Source: Muribaculaceae bacterium Isolate-037 (Harlan) (GTDB taxonomy: Bacteria; Bacteroidota; Bacteroidia; Bacteroidales; Muribaculaceae). From it: a DNA stretch of 64,000 bases. The translations under genes and the position numbers were made by a program. The stretch is from assembly GCA_003762615.1 (NCBI GenBank), contig RIAZ01000007.1, forward strand, positions 1 to 64,000, in the 5' to 3' direction. Below are positions 45,966-55,092 of this stretch, one piece after another. Position 1 is the stretch's first letter. Each line of letters begins with the position of its first letter. A model generated the notes under the pieces. It had not been told where the DNA came from, ran no database searches, and worked only from the letters and a program-made list of their open reading frames with translations.

Positions 45966-46727
45966 TTACCCCCATTTGAGTAATTCCACCCCTTTTTCAT
46001 CCAAAACGGCGTAACTAAATGTTCGAATCCACTCTCCAAGCACGATCATCTCGCATCCTTTGGCAATCTCTTCCCTGCTTAGAATATGCACGTGTCCGAA
46101 CATAAAATAATCCACCTCCGGATGCCCGGCATGATATTCCACTACAAACTTACGCAGTCCTTCAAGCAATTTGTTGTCGGGTATGCCACGCTCCTCACCG
46201 CTCTTACGGCTATGGCGGCTCCATTTATATGCAAACGGCACCGTCCAACGAGGATGGATCGCACTGAATGCCCATTGACAAACCTTGTTGCGGAACAAAC
46301 CGCGTATCAACCGGAATGCCGGCGGCAATTTGCCTACCCCGTCTCCGTGGGTCATGAACACGGTCTTTCCGTGGATTTTCTCTACAAGCACACCATCTAC
46401 CACCCGTATGCCAAGCTCATTCGGCAGATAGTCGAAAATCCAGATATCATGATTGCCGATCATCCACACTATCTTGACCCCCGAATCTGAAAGCTCCGCA
46501 AGTTTCCCGAAGAACCTCACAAATCCACGCGGCACCACGTAACGGTATTCATACCAATAGTCGAGCACGTCGCCGAGAAGATAGATGGCATCCGCCTTAT
46601 CCTTTATCGAATCAAGAAACGCCACTACCCTGCGCTCTGCATCATGTGAATCGGGGAAATATGGTGCCCCAAGATGCAGGTCGCTCAAAAAATAAGTTTT
46701 CTTCACCGGTATTCCTTTATTTGTCAT
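45966..46727 (-). CDS. lpxH: UDP-2,3-diacylglucosamine hydrolase-type metallophosphatase
   Basis: A calcineurin-like phosphoesterase of about 253 residues. Metal-site motifs in order are FLSDLHLG, LLGDVLDYWYEY, IGNHD, MTHGD and FGHVH, and the spacing matches LpxH, which makes lipid X in lipid A synthesis. The ATG at 46727 is chosen; the frame extends to 46772 but would overlap the upstream gene and adds residues without family match. It is just downstream of the SufT-like gene. The specific LpxH activity is likely but similar hydrolases exist. Confidence 0.85.
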   Translation of the reverse strand: MTNKGIPVKKTYFLSDLHLGAPYFPDSHDAERRVVAFLDSIKDKADAIYLLGDVLDYWYEYRYVVPRGFVRFFGKLAELSDSGVKIVWMIGNHDIWIFDYLPNELGIRVVDGVLVEKIHGKTVFMTHGDGVGKLPPAFRLIRGLFRNKVCQWAFSAIHPRWTVPFAYKWSRHSRKSGEERGIPDNKLLEGLRKFVVEYHAGHPEVDYFMFGHVHILSREEIAKGCEMIVLGEWIRTFSYAVLDEKGVELLKWG

Positions 46728-46737
46728 CGGAGGGGTA

Positions 46738-47136
46738 TCACATGAAACCAAGCTCCAGTTTCGCCTCCTCACTCATCATATCCTGCGTCCACACAGGTTC
46801 AAACACCAGACGGAGATCCACTTTCTCCGGACCCTCCACGCTCATCAACTTCTGACGCACATCCTCCATGATGAAATCTGCCGCCGGACATCCCGGTGCG
46901 GTAAGCGTCATGTCTACCTGAAGCGTCTTGGTCGACGGATCATAGTCTATCTTATAGATGAGTCCGAGATCATAGACGTTGACCGGTATCTCCGGGTCAT
47001 ACACTGTACGGAGAAGCTCGATGGCGCGATCCGTCACACGCATCACCTCATCGGCTTCCGTCTCTACCTTTCTCACCTCCTCTTGGTTTATCCCCTCTCG
47101 GTTATTCTCTTCCAGGTTTATCTCTTTATTTTCCAT
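46738..47136 (-). CDS. SufT/PaaD-like Fe-S assembly protein (DUF59)
   Basis: A 132-residue protein. After an acidic N-terminus of about 30 residues it carries the DUF59 core: AIELLRTVYDPEIPVNVYDLGLIYKI, then VDMTLTAPGCPAADFIMEDV with the conserved Cys, and VDLRLVFEPVWTQDMMSEEAK. This family helps mature iron-sulfur proteins. It precedes the lpxH-type gene by 10 bp in an apparent two-gene operon. Confidence 0.9.
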   Translation of the reverse strand: MENKEINLEENNREGINQEEVRKVETEADEVMRVTDRAIELLRTVYDPEIPVNVYDLGLIYKIDYDPSTKTLQVDMTLTAPGCPAADFIMEDVRQKLMSVEGPEKVDLRLVFEPVWTQDMMSEEAKLELGFM

Positions 47137-47273
47137 ATCTATTTATCTCTAAATTTTTAGCACGACACTCTAAAAAATGCCGCCATTATTAATTCAATAT
47201 GCAAAGTTAAACAAAAAACACCGCTTCAAATTCCAATAATACCAACATTTTTCATCCTTTTAAAAGTTTTTAT

Positions 47274-47281
47274 TAACTTTG
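47274..47281 (+). promoter_or_regulatory. -7 box of the outer-membrane barrel pair
   Basis: TAACTTTG about 95 bp ahead of the first barrel gene; the -33 TTTG is not evident. Confidence 0.5.
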
Positions 47282-47376
47282 CACGTGATATGTACGCCTT
47301 TTTTCATGCCACGTGGATATGAAATTTCCAATTGCGTCACTTCAACAATATTTTTTTAACAAAACAATAACCAAGT

Positions 47377-47985
47377 ATGAAATCTTACAAAAAAATTATC
47401 ATCGTGCTCCTTGCCGCAATTTTCGGCATGGGTGCTGCGCAGGCACAGTTCCGTTTCGGTGTGAAGGCAGGTCTTAACCTCAACAGCCTTCATCTCTCCA
47501 ATCTTGGTGACAATTTCACCGACGACAATAGTTGCGGCTACACTCTCGGCGTCATGACAGAGTTCCAGGTGCCCATCATCGGCATCGGCTTCGACCTCTC
47601 CGCAATGTACACCCGCATGAACTCCGACATCAACGTGGCTCCTGCTAAGGGTGAACACGTGGCATACAACAAGAACTTCCTCGAAATTCCACTTAACCTC
47701 AAATATAAGATCGGCCTCCCCCTCATCAGCAAGATCATCACTCCCTACGTGCTGACCGGTCCGGCATTCGCTTTCAAGCTCGACAAGAACTCTGTCGATG
47801 CGTTGAAGACAAAGACCTGCCAGGTGGCTTGGAACGTAGGCGTAGGCGTTGAGCTTATCCAGCATCTTCAGATCACCGGCTCCTACGGTTTCGGTATCAA
47901 CAACATCGCCGACCATTGGGTGAATACCGAGTCTGCCAAGGTTAAGAACAACTACTGGACCGTAACAGCCGCTTGGCTATTCTGA
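47377..47985 (+). CDS. Outer-membrane beta-barrel protein, PorT-like
   Basis: 202 residues: a signal peptide ending AQAQ (about residue 24), then alternating strands beginning FRFGVKAGLNLNSLHLSN and ending WTVTAAWLF with a terminal aromatic, typical of small eight-strand barrels. Its neighbour at 48044-48655 has the same architecture. The function is unknown; PorT-like barrels include adhesin- and secretion-linked proteins. Confidence 0.88.
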   Translation: MKSYKKIIIVLLAAIFGMGAAQAQFRFGVKAGLNLNSLHLSNLGDNFTDDNSCGYTLGVMTEFQVPIIGIGFDLSAMYTRMNSDINVAPAKGEHVAYNKNFLEIPLNLKYKIGLPLISKIITPYVLTGPAFAFKLDKNSVDALKTKTCQVAWNVGVGVELIQHLQITGSYGFGINNIADHWVNTESAKVKNNYWTVTAAWLF

Positions 47986-48043
47986 TATTGATGCGGTATA
48001 AACTTCAGTAGCAATCTCTAACGGTAACAATAACTATTAGATA

Positions 48044-48655
48044 ATGATAAGGAAATTTCTTATCCTGACGACGATACTCGTTTCTGCCCTGACTGCATCC
48101 GCAGAGTTCAGATGGGGTCCGACTGCCGGCGTCAACTTCTCTACTTTCCATTGGAAACAAGACCTCGCCAAAACCTCCATGCTATGCGGTGGGCAGGCGG
48201 GTGTCATGGGCGAGATAATGATCCCGGGCATCGGATTCGGCATCAATCTCGGTCTTAACTACAACCTCCATGGTGCACACGTCGACTTCGGAGAGCATGA
48301 GGTATGGGCATCCGACGGTATAAAGAACCAGGACGTATGGCTCCACACAATCGAGATCCCCGTAAATCTGAGGTTCAAATGGACTCGCATGAACGGTTTT
48401 GAGCGCACGCTCGCCCCGTTCGTGTTCGGCGGACCGGTATTCACATTCACGGCTGCCACCAACGATGCTCCGGCTGTGGAGCATCCCGCTGGCTACGTGG
48501 CTATGCAGTGTGGTGCCGGAATCGAGCTGTTTGAGCATTGGCAGATCTCCGGTGGCTATTCCTGGGGCATATCCTATCAGGTGCGCACCTATAAACTCGA
48601 CAACTATTCCGCACAGTATCGCGGCGGATTCATCAACGTGGCTTATCTTTTCTGA
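48044..48655 (+). CDS. Outer-membrane beta-barrel protein, paralogue
   Basis: 203 residues with a signal peptide (ending SAE, about residue 21), an opening FRWGPTAGVNFSTFHWKQ like the upstream paralogue, and the terminal INVAYLF signature. It is 58 bp after the first barrel gene, so probably the product of a tandem duplication. The priA gene starts 3 bp after its stop. Confidence 0.88.
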   Translation: MIRKFLILTTILVSALTASAEFRWGPTAGVNFSTFHWKQDLAKTSMLCGGQAGVMGEIMIPGIGFGINLGLNYNLHGAHVDFGEHEVWASDGIKNQDVWLHTIEIPVNLRFKWTRMNGFERTLAPFVFGGPVFTFTAATNDAPAVEHPAGYVAMQCGAGIELFEHWQISGGYSWGISYQVRTYKLDNYSAQYRGGFINVAYLF

Positions 48656-48658
48656 ATC

Positions 48659-51133
48659 TTGTTTGCTGAAGTTATACTACCGCTCCCACTCTATTCCACC
48701 TTCACTTATTCCGTCCCGGAAGATATGGCAGACGGGGTGCAGGTCGGGTCAAGAGTGCTTGTGCAGTTCGGCAAAAAGAAATTCTATACCGCAATCGTGG
48801 AATGTCTTCACTCGCAGAAGCCGGAAGGCTACGACGTGAAGCCTCTGATGGCGGTGTTGGACTCATCCCCCGTAGTCCGCTATCCCCAGCTTAAACTCTG
48901 GCATTGGATAGCGGACTACTATCTTTGTGCCCCCGGTGAAGTCTACAAGGCTGCCGTGCCCACCGGGCTGAAGCCGGAAAGCGAGACTTATCTCTCGCTG
49001 AATCCCGACTACGAACCCGATGAGAGGAACCCTTTCAAGATCACCGAGCGCCAGGCTATCGTAATCCAGTTTCTTCAGGAGAAGAAGAGGATGCGCCTTT
49101 CCGAGCTGGAGACTGAGACCAAATTCCGCAACGTGGCAGCAATCGTCAATACCCTCATGGATGCCGGTATTGTTGAGATCGACGAGAAGGTGGTGGAGCG
49201 TTACCGCCCTAAGAAGACCACTTACATGCGTCTGACTTTCCCACGCGGTGACAGCGACAGGCTGCATGAGGCGTTTGAACAGGTGAAGCGTTCGCGCATG
49301 CAGGAGACCACGCTGATAGCCTATCTCGACATGTCGGGATGGATGTCGCCCAACGGGGAGTTGCGCGACGTGGAGCGGGATAAACTCCTTGCCCTCTCCG
49401 GTACATCACCTGCCGTGCTGCGTGCCCTCGTTGAGAAAGGGATAATGGAGACAGTAAAGAAAAGCATCAACAGGTTTACAGCAGCCGACGATACTGAAGA
49501 AAAAATCAACCTCTCCCCTCTCTCTGCCGCCCAATCTGCGGCTCTGAATCAGATTACAGATGGTTTCCGTCAGCAACCCGTGCAGCTTCTCCATGGCGTC
49601 ACCGGTAGCGGCAAGACGGAAGTATACACTCATCTCATAGCCCGTGCCCTCGCGCAAGGCGACCAGGTGCTCTTCCTCGTACCGGAAATATCACTTACCA
49701 CCCAACTCTCCGACCGACTCAGGAAGGTGTTTGGACGACGCCTTCTCGTATATCATTCAAAATTCTCCGACTCCGAGCGTGTTGACATCTGGCGCAGACT
49801 CCTTTCAGGCAATGAGCCCCTTGTGGTGCTCGGTGTCCGCTCCTCTGTATTCCTCCCGTTTGCCCGTCTCGGACTCGTAATCGTGGATGAGGAGCATGAA
49901 TCCTCATTCAAGCAGTATGACCCGGCTCCGCGCTACAACGCACGCGATGCTGCCCTCGTGCTCGCATCAATGCATGGTGCGAAATCCCTCCTCGGATCCG
50001 CAACCCCATCCATCGAGACTTATTATAAGGCTACGTCCGGCAAATACGGACTCGTGACGCTCTCCGAACGCTTCGACGGTGCCACACTACCCGACGTCGA
50101 GATCATCGATATGAAGGAGATGCGCAAGAAGAAGGAGGTGAAAGGGATAATATCATCCCCACTCCGCCGACGCATTCTTGACACCCTGACCGATAAGAAA
50201 CAGGCAATCATGTTTCAGAATCGGCGCGGGTTCGCTCCGGTCGTTGTGTGCGAGCAATGCGGATGGTCGCCGAAATGCCACAACTGCGACGTCTCTCTCG
50301 TATATCATAAGAATCAAGGACTTCTCCGTTGCCATTACTGCGGATTCACGCAGATGCTTCCCAAGCTATGCCCCGCCTGCGGACTCAACGGGGTGCGCAC
50401 GTTCGGCTACGGCACCGAACGTATCGCCGAGGAGATTCAGGCGGCATTCCCCGACAGCCGCGTGACGCGCATGGATCTTGACACCACCCGCAATAAAGAG
50501 GCTTATCAGGAGATAATCGAGGAATTTTCACGCCACGACAGCGACATACTCGTTGGGACGCAGATGGTGACAAAAGGGCTTGATTTCGGCGATGTCACCA
50601 CCGTAGGTGTGCTGAATGCCGACACCCTGCTTAATTTCCCCGACTTCCGGAGCAACGAACGTGCCTACAATATGCTCGAACAGGTGGCGGGACGCGCCGG
50701 CAGACGTAAGCAACGCGGTTCGGTAGTGATACAGACCGTAAATCCCGACCATGAGGTGCTCCAATATGTCAAGTCGCACGACTACGCCACCTACTACCAT
50801 CGCGAACTTGAAGACCGTCGCAAATACCTATATCCCCCTTTCACGAAAGTGATCAACATATATATAAAAAACAAAGACGCCGCCGGATGTGATCGGGCGG
50901 CGATAAAGCTTGCAAAATCAATGATAGGGGTATTTGGCAGTCGTGTCCTTGGACCAGAGAAACCCTTCGTGTCGCGTGTCGCCACCTACTACGTCCAATC
51001 CATCATGCTGAAAATCGAAGCCGGAGCCTCAATGAAAAAAGTAAAAGACCTCCTGCGGCAGATCACCGCCGTCCTCTCATCCGACCCCGACATCCGCACC
51101 TCCCAACTCCACTACGACGTCGACCCGGTATAA
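48659..51133 (+). CDS. priA: Primosomal protein N' (replication restart helicase)
   Basis: An 824-residue superfamily-2 helicase that reloads replisomes at stalled forks. The N-terminal 3'-DNA-binding domain starts AEVILPLPLYSTFTYSVPE. Walker A is HGVTGSGKTEVYTHLI, Walker B VIVDEEHESSF, and the paired zinc-binding Cys clusters are CEQCGWSPKCHNC and CHYCGF...CPACG. Helicase motif QMVTKGLDFGDV follows. The start is TTG (48659-48661), needed to keep the conserved N-terminal AEVILP; it lies 3 bp after the barrel gene stop, so reinitiation is likely. Confidence 0.95.
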   Translation: MFAEVILPLPLYSTFTYSVPEDMADGVQVGSRVLVQFGKKKFYTAIVECLHSQKPEGYDVKPLMAVLDSSPVVRYPQLKLWHWIADYYLCAPGEVYKAAVPTGLKPESETYLSLNPDYEPDERNPFKITERQAIVIQFLQEKKRMRLSELETETKFRNVAAIVNTLMDAGIVEIDEKVVERYRPKKTTYMRLTFPRGDSDRLHEAFEQVKRSRMQETTLIAYLDMSGWMSPNGELRDVERDKLLALSGTSPAVLRALVEKGIMETVKKSINRFTAADDTEEKINLSPLSAAQSAALNQITDGFRQQPVQLLHGVTGSGKTEVYTHLIARALAQGDQVLFLVPEISLTTQLSDRLRKVFGRRLLVYHSKFSDSERVDIWRRLLSGNEPLVVLGVRSSVFLPFARLGLVIVDEEHESSFKQYDPAPRYNARDAALVLASMHGAKSLLGSATPSIETYYKATSGKYGLVTLSERFDGATLPDVEIIDMKEMRKKKEVKGIISSPLRRRILDTLTDKKQAIMFQNRRGFAPVVVCEQCGWSPKCHNCDVSLVYHKNQGLLRCHYCGFTQMLPKLCPACGLNGVRTFGYGTERIAEEIQAAFPDSRVTRMDLDTTRNKEAYQEIIEEFSRHDSDILVGTQMVTKGLDFGDVTTVGVLNADTLLNFPDFRSNERAYNMLEQVAGRAGRRKQRGSVVIQTVNPDHEVLQYVKSHDYATYYHRELEDRRKYLYPPFTKVINIYIKNKDAAGCDRAAIKLAKSMIGVFGSRVLGPEKPFVSRVATYYVQSIMLKIEAGASMKKVKDLLRQITAVLSSDPDIRTSQLHYDVDPV

Positions 51134-51159
51134 CACTCCGCAACCGGTCACATGACATC

Positions 51160-51558
51160 TTAAACCAATTCTCTGATTCTTGCAATTAATGAATCTGCCT
51201 TCGGTCTAAAATTCTTATAAGTATCTTCATCACAAAATATGAAATCATCATAGTCATTTGAATGACGAATTTCAAAAATCTCATTAAAGAACTTACCATG
51301 ATCTAATTCCAGAATACCGGTTTTTATAAATTTCAATCCTAACATTGTCCTAACTCCGGCATGTGTAGTAGCGTTTAATCCGTTTGATATCAACAATGCA
51401 GTTACAGCATAATAACATGCATAGTACAATCGATTCATTGCTCCACTATACATACAATTCTTCGCAAGACAATCAGCCTCACACAATGTTTCTTTAGAAC
51501 GTTCCAACCGATACTCTGTCAATCCTATACGAATATCATCGTTTAATTTATCAGTCAT
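51160..51558 (-). CDS. HEPN-domain protein, probable toxin of a HEPN-MNT pair
   Basis: 132 residues forming the HEPN helical bundle: RLERSKETLCEADCLAKNCMYSGAMNRLYYACYYAVTALL is typical. The RHSNDYDDF segment near residue 97 aligns with the usual R-x4-6-H/Y site that may be modified or cleave RNA. The ATG overlaps by 4 bp the stop of the MNT gene. In studied type VII pairs the MNT partner silences HEPN by nucleotide transfer; here that is inferred. Confidence 0.85.
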   Translation of the reverse strand: MTDKLNDDIRIGLTEYRLERSKETLCEADCLAKNCMYSGAMNRLYYACYYAVTALLISNGLNATTHAGVRTMLGLKFIKTGILELDHGKFFNEIFEIRHSNDYDDFIFCDEDTYKNFRPKADSLIARIRELV

Positions 51559-51872
51559 AATTGAATACCATCTTTACGGACATTTACTGTGAAAGGAGTC
51601 ATCCGAGATTCCCATACACTCTTAGGAAGTATTAATGGAGAGATATCCACACCCAAATCCAAAGAAAGATCATAAAGCCTTCCAGAAATTGCACTACGAC
51701 GCCTCACATAATGAAGCCCAGCAAAAGTATCCGGCAACAATATCAACAAATCAATATCCGAATCAGGACGAGCCTCTCCACGTGCCTCCGAGCCATAGAG
51801 GATAGTATCCGCCTCTGGCGCAAATCGTCTTAACTCCGATGCTATTCTATTAACCATATTCTCCCTTCTCAT
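51555..51872 (-). CDS. MNT nucleotidyltransferase, probable antitoxin
   Basis: 105 residues with the minimal nucleotidyltransferase motif: YGSEARGEARPDSDIDLLI (G-S then D-x-D). It is shorter than polymerase-beta enzymes, as expected for MNT. It is coupled upstream of the HEPN gene. It marks the left edge of an accessory region that continues to the window end. Confidence 0.88.
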   Translation of the reverse strand: MRRENMVNRIASELRRFAPEADTILYGSEARGEARPDSDIDLLILLPDTFAGLHYVRRRSAISGRLYDLSLDLGVDISPLILPKSVWESRMTPFTVNVRKDGIQL

Positions 51873-51940
51873 ATTCCAATGATTCCTTTATTGTTATAAC
51901 AAACCTACATCCAAATTATTGCATCTTCTCACACAAAAAA

Positions 51941-52002
51941 CAGCCCCCTAAAGAGGGAGCTAAAGTGACCATCATCTCTTCAACTCCCCCTTTAGGGGGC
52001 TG
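51941..52002. repeat. Long GC-rich inverted repeat (CCCCCTAAAG type)
   Basis: Arms CAGCCCCCTAAAGAGGGAG (51941-51959) and its near-exact complement (51984-52002) flank a 24-nt loop. Related half-sites (CCCCTAAGG, CCTAAAGAGGGAG) occur at about 58727, 60873, 61201 and 63799 beside IS66-type remnants, so this is one copy of a dispersed repeat. Confidence 0.8.
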
Positions 52003-52052
52003 TAGGGCCATGCCTCTGTAGGGTCATGCTATTGGGAACTTACCCTTTCCCT

Positions 52053-52994
52053 TTACCGTTCCGCTCTCATCGGATTATTCAGGAAATCATCGTATGCCAA
52101 ACGGATACCATCCTCAAGCTCCGTGCGATAAGTCCAGCCGAGACCAGCAGCCTTGCTCACGTCAAGAAGTTTACGCGGTGTGCCGTTCGGACGGCTCGTA
52201 TCCCACTTTATCTTACCCTCATAACCGATCACCTTCGCCACAAGCTCCGTCAACGCCTTTATCGTCAACTCCTTGCCAGTGCCGGCATTGACAGTCTCAT
52301 TACCACTATAGTTATTCATGAGGAAGACGCAGAGATTCGCAAGGTCGTCCACATAAAGGAACTCACGGAGCGGCGAACCGTCGCCCCAGCAAACAACCTC
52401 CTCAAGACCCTGCTCCTTCGCCTCATGGAATCGGCGGATAAGTGCCGGAAGCACATGGCTATGCTCCGGATGATAATTGTCGTTCGGACCATAGAGATTC
52501 GTCGGCATCACGGAGATGTAATCCGTGCCATACTGACGGTTGAGATATTCACAATACTTCAAGCCGGAGATCTTCGCAAGCGCATACGCCTCATTGGTCT
52601 GTTCCAGCGACGACGTGAGCAGACACGACTCCGACATAGGCTGCGGAGCCAAACGCGGATAGATGCACGACGATCCAAGGAACTCCAGTTTCTTGCAACC
52701 GTTCCTCCAAGCCGAATGAATCACATTCATCTCCAGGATCATGTTCTCATACATGAAATCCGCCAGTGCCGACTGGTTGGCGATGATACCGCCAACCTTA
52801 GCCGCAGCCAGAAACACATACTCCGGTTTCTCCTCAGCGAAAAACCGCTCCACCTCATCCTGACGCGTCAGGTCAAGTTCCTTATGAGTACGCGTGATGA
52901 TATTCGTATAACCCTGGCGTTCCAGTTCACGAACAATAGCGGAGCCCACCATACCCCGGTGCCCCGCAACATATATCTTAGAATTTTTTTCCAT
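52053..52994 (-). CDS. fcl: GDP-L-fucose synthase
   Basis: A 313-residue SDR enzyme performing epimerisation and reduction of GDP-4-keto-6-deoxymannose to GDP-L-fucose. Rossmann loop: VAGHRGMVGSAIVREL. Active-site Ser, Tyr and Lys appear in GSSCIYP and YALAKISGLKYCEYLNRQYG. It is downstream of gmd on the same strand, separated by a 345-bp hairpin array, which completes the pathway from GDP-mannose to GDP-fucose. Confidence 0.96.
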   Translation of the reverse strand: MEKNSKIYVAGHRGMVGSAIVRELERQGYTNIITRTHKELDLTRQDEVERFFAEEKPEYVFLAAAKVGGIIANQSALADFMYENMILEMNVIHSAWRNGCKKLEFLGSSCIYPRLAPQPMSESCLLTSSLEQTNEAYALAKISGLKYCEYLNRQYGTDYISVMPTNLYGPNDNYHPEHSHVLPALIRRFHEAKEQGLEEVVCWGDGSPLREFLYVDDLANLCVFLMNNYSGNETVNAGTGKELTIKALTELVAKVIGYEGKIKWDTSRPNGTPRKLLDVSKAAGLGWTYRTELEDGIRLAYDDFLNNPMRAER

Positions 52995-53018
52995 TCTGTC
53001 AAAAAATTAAAAAATAAG

Positions 53019-53306
53019 TGATAAGTCGCTGCCAAGGCAGCGAGGATAAGCGGCTTCGCCGGGATAAGTCGCTGACGCGAGAATAAGTCGGCTGCGCCGA
53101 GGATAAGTCGCTGGCGCGAGAATAAGTCGGCTGCGCCGAAGATAAATCGGCTTATCTTCCGCATAGCGGACTTATATTATTATACGCGCCTACGGCGCCT
53201 TATTCTCCGCACAGCGGACTTATACATGCCGAAGGCATCTTATTCTCCGCGCAGCGGACTTATACATGCCGAAGGCATCTTATTCTCCGCGTAGCGGACT
53301 TATCTT
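53019..53306. repeat. Array of ~20-bp mini-palindromes arranged as two inverted halves
   Basis: The left half repeats ATAAGTCGGCTGCGCCG and ATAAGTCGCTGGCGCG-type units; the right half repeats TCTCCGCGCAGCGGACTTAT and ACATGCCGAAGGCATCTTAT, the opposite polarity. The centre is the palindrome AAGATAA/TTATCTT at 53139-53158. Each unit holds its own tiny stem-loop. About 13 units fill the gap between gmd and fcl. Confidence 0.85.
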
Positions 53307-53361
53307 CGAGAAAGGGATCGTGAAATAAAGCCTCCAGCTTTATTTCACGATCCCTTTCTCG
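53307..53361 (-). terminator. Long hairpin overlapping the gmd stop codon
   Basis: A perfect 25-bp stem (53307-53331 with 53337-53361), with the right arm inside the last codons of gmd and its stop codon (53340-53342). It may act as a terminator or an mRNA-stabilising end; no U run follows. Confidence 0.7.
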
Positions 53362-54431
53362 AGGTACTCCGCCAGGTTCAGCTTCACCTGTTCGCCGGCA
53401 CGCTCCACAGCCACCTTAGCCATATCCGCGTCAACCATCAGATTCACAAGCTCCTCAAACGAAGTCTTCTTTGTCGGATCCCAGCCGAGCTTCTCCTTAG
53501 CCTTCGTCGGATCACCCCACAGGTTGACCACATCCGTCGGACGATAGAAGTCAGGAGACACCTCAATCAGCACCTTACCCGTCTTCACATCAATACCCTT
53601 CTCATTCTCACCCTCACCCTCGAAGCGCAACTCGATGCCAGCACGCTTGAACGCATGATAGCAGAACTCGCGCACACTATGCTGCTCGCCCGTGGCGATC
53701 ACATAATCCTCAGGCTCCGGCTGCTGAAGGATAAGCCACATGCACTCCACATAATCCTTCGCATAACCCCAGTCACGGAGCGACGACAGATTACCTAAGT
53801 ACAGTTTCTCCTGCTTACCCTGCGCGATACGTGCAGCCGCAAGAGTGATCTTGCGCGTCACAAAAGTCTCGCCGCGACGCTCTGACTCATGGTTGAACAG
53901 GATACCCGAGCAGCAATACATATTGTACGCCTCACGATACTCCTTCACGATCCAGAAACCATACAATTTAGCCACAGCATACGGGCTATAGGGATGGAAT
54001 GGGGTCTTCTCATTCTGCGGAACCTCCTCCACCTTACCGTAAAGCTCCGAAGTGGAGGCCTGATAGATACGACACGTGTCGGTCAGACCGCTCAGACGCA
54101 CAGCCTCCAGTATGCGGAGCACTCCCGTGGCATCCACATCAGCCGTAAACTCCGGAGAATCAAACGACACCTGCACATGGCTCTGTGCAGCAAGATTATA
54201 GATCTCATCCGGGCGCACCTTCTGCACCACCTGAAGAATCGACATCGAGTCACCCAGATCCGCATAATGCAGATGAAAATTCGGATGACCCTCCAGATGC
54301 GCGATACGTTCACGGAAATCCACCGACGAGCGACGGATCGTGCCATGCACGTCATAACCCTTCTCCAACAACAGTTCAGCAAGATACGAACCATCCTGCC
54401 CCGTAATACCGGTAATAAGTGCTTTCTTCAT
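53340..54431 (-). CDS. gmd: GDP-mannose 4,6-dehydratase
   Basis: A 363-residue SDR enzyme making GDP-4-keto-6-deoxymannose, the substrate for fcl. Rossmann loop [20 protein letters not shown]; catalytic residues in [12 protein letters not shown] and [24 protein letters not shown]. The last codons and stop lie within a 25-bp perfect hairpin, so its 3' sequence is duplicated in inverted orientation downstream. Confidence 0.97.
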   Translation of the reverse strand: MKKALITGITGQDGSYLAELLLEKGYDVHGTIRRSSVDFRERIAHLEGHPNFHLHYADLGDSMSILQVVQKVRPDEIYNLAAQSHVQVSFDSPEFTADVDATGVLRILEAVRLSGLTDTCRIYQASTSELYGKVEEVPQNEKTPFHPYSPYAVAKLYGFWIVKEYREAYNMYCCSGILFNHESERRGETFVTRKITLAAARIAQGKQEKLYLGNLSSLRDWGYAKDYVECMWLILQQPEPEDYVIATGEQHSVREFCYHAFKRAGIELRFEGEGENEKGIDVKTGKVLIEVSPDFYRPTDVVNLWGDPTKAKEKLGWDPTKKTSFEELVNLMVDADMAKVAVERAGEQVKLNLAEYLEKGIVK

Positions 54432-54483
54432 TATATCAAGTAATTATATATTATTATCATTCGCATATACACACGAATCAGGG

Positions 54484-54506
54484 GGAGACGCTCCGTGAGC
54501 GCCTCC
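54484..54506 (-). terminator. GC-rich hairpin downstream of the nuclease gene
   Basis: GGAGGCGCTC/GAGCGTCTCC on the minus strand with one G-U pair and a three-base loop. No U run follows, so it is only a possible terminator. Confidence 0.4.
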
Positions 54507-54537
54507 TTCCAAATCGTTAATACATTTCAATCAGAAA

Positions 54538-55092
54538 TCAATACAGCCAATCGAATTTTATTTTCGAACCATCTACAAGCGAAAATGACCGAAAAGAATT
54601 CGGAGAATCATTGGCAACAAAATCTATAGGGTTAAAATTCGGTTTTGACATAGGGAAAGCCCCATGAAATAAAACGTAGTGAAATGACCGTTTCCCAAAG
54701 AAAATATTCTTGGAGAGTAAATTTTCAAAAATTGAGTCAAAATAACCTACCAAGCAATTATCTGAAATGAATTTTTTCCTCACCTCCTCCTTTACATTCA
54801 TCAACTTTGGATTCGACTTCATTTCAATGAAGATACATTTGTCTGCCGTAATAAAAACATAGTCGCTATGCTGATTATACCCCCACTTTTTCGGGATAGA
54901 TTTATCTCTTACTATTCCCTCAAAACCTATATGCTCCAGTTTCAGCACCAAAGTGTCTTCAGGCATATTGACTACAGTGACTTTCTTAAGTACCGCATTT
55001 TTGTCCGATTCTACACAATCAAACGAAGAAATGCCGGGATTACATCTCTCAGCATTCGCAAGACCTACCGATAAAAAATCATCAGTTTTCAT
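54538..55092 (-). CDS. Probable PD-(D/E)xK-type nuclease partner of an AAA/OLD ATPase
   Basis: About 184 residues; ATG at 55092 preferred (an alternative is at 55101). The central segment SDYVFITADKCIFIEMKSN has the D-x(n)-E-x-K spacing of a PD-(D/E)xK nuclease core, preceded by KKWGYNQH. The rest is unfamiliar. The gene overlaps the end of the upstream ATPase gene, indicating tight coupling. No database match can be checked here. The nuclease call rests on a single motif and is tentative; it could instead be a DNA-binding relative. Confidence 0.5.
   Translation of the reverse strand: MKTDDFLSVGLANAERCNPGISSFDCVESDKNAVLKKVTVVNMPEDTLVLKLEHIGFEGIVRDKSIPKKWGYNQHSDYVFITADKCIFIEMKSNPKLMNVKEEVRKKFISDNCLVGYFDSIFENLLSKNIFFGKRSFHYVLFHGAFPMSKPNFNPIDFVANDSPNSFRSFSLVDGSKIKFDWLY

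Noticed and set aside
53019..53306. CRISPR array
   Set aside because: Units are about 20 bp, adjacent, alternate between two types and invert midway; there are no unique spacers and no cas genes.
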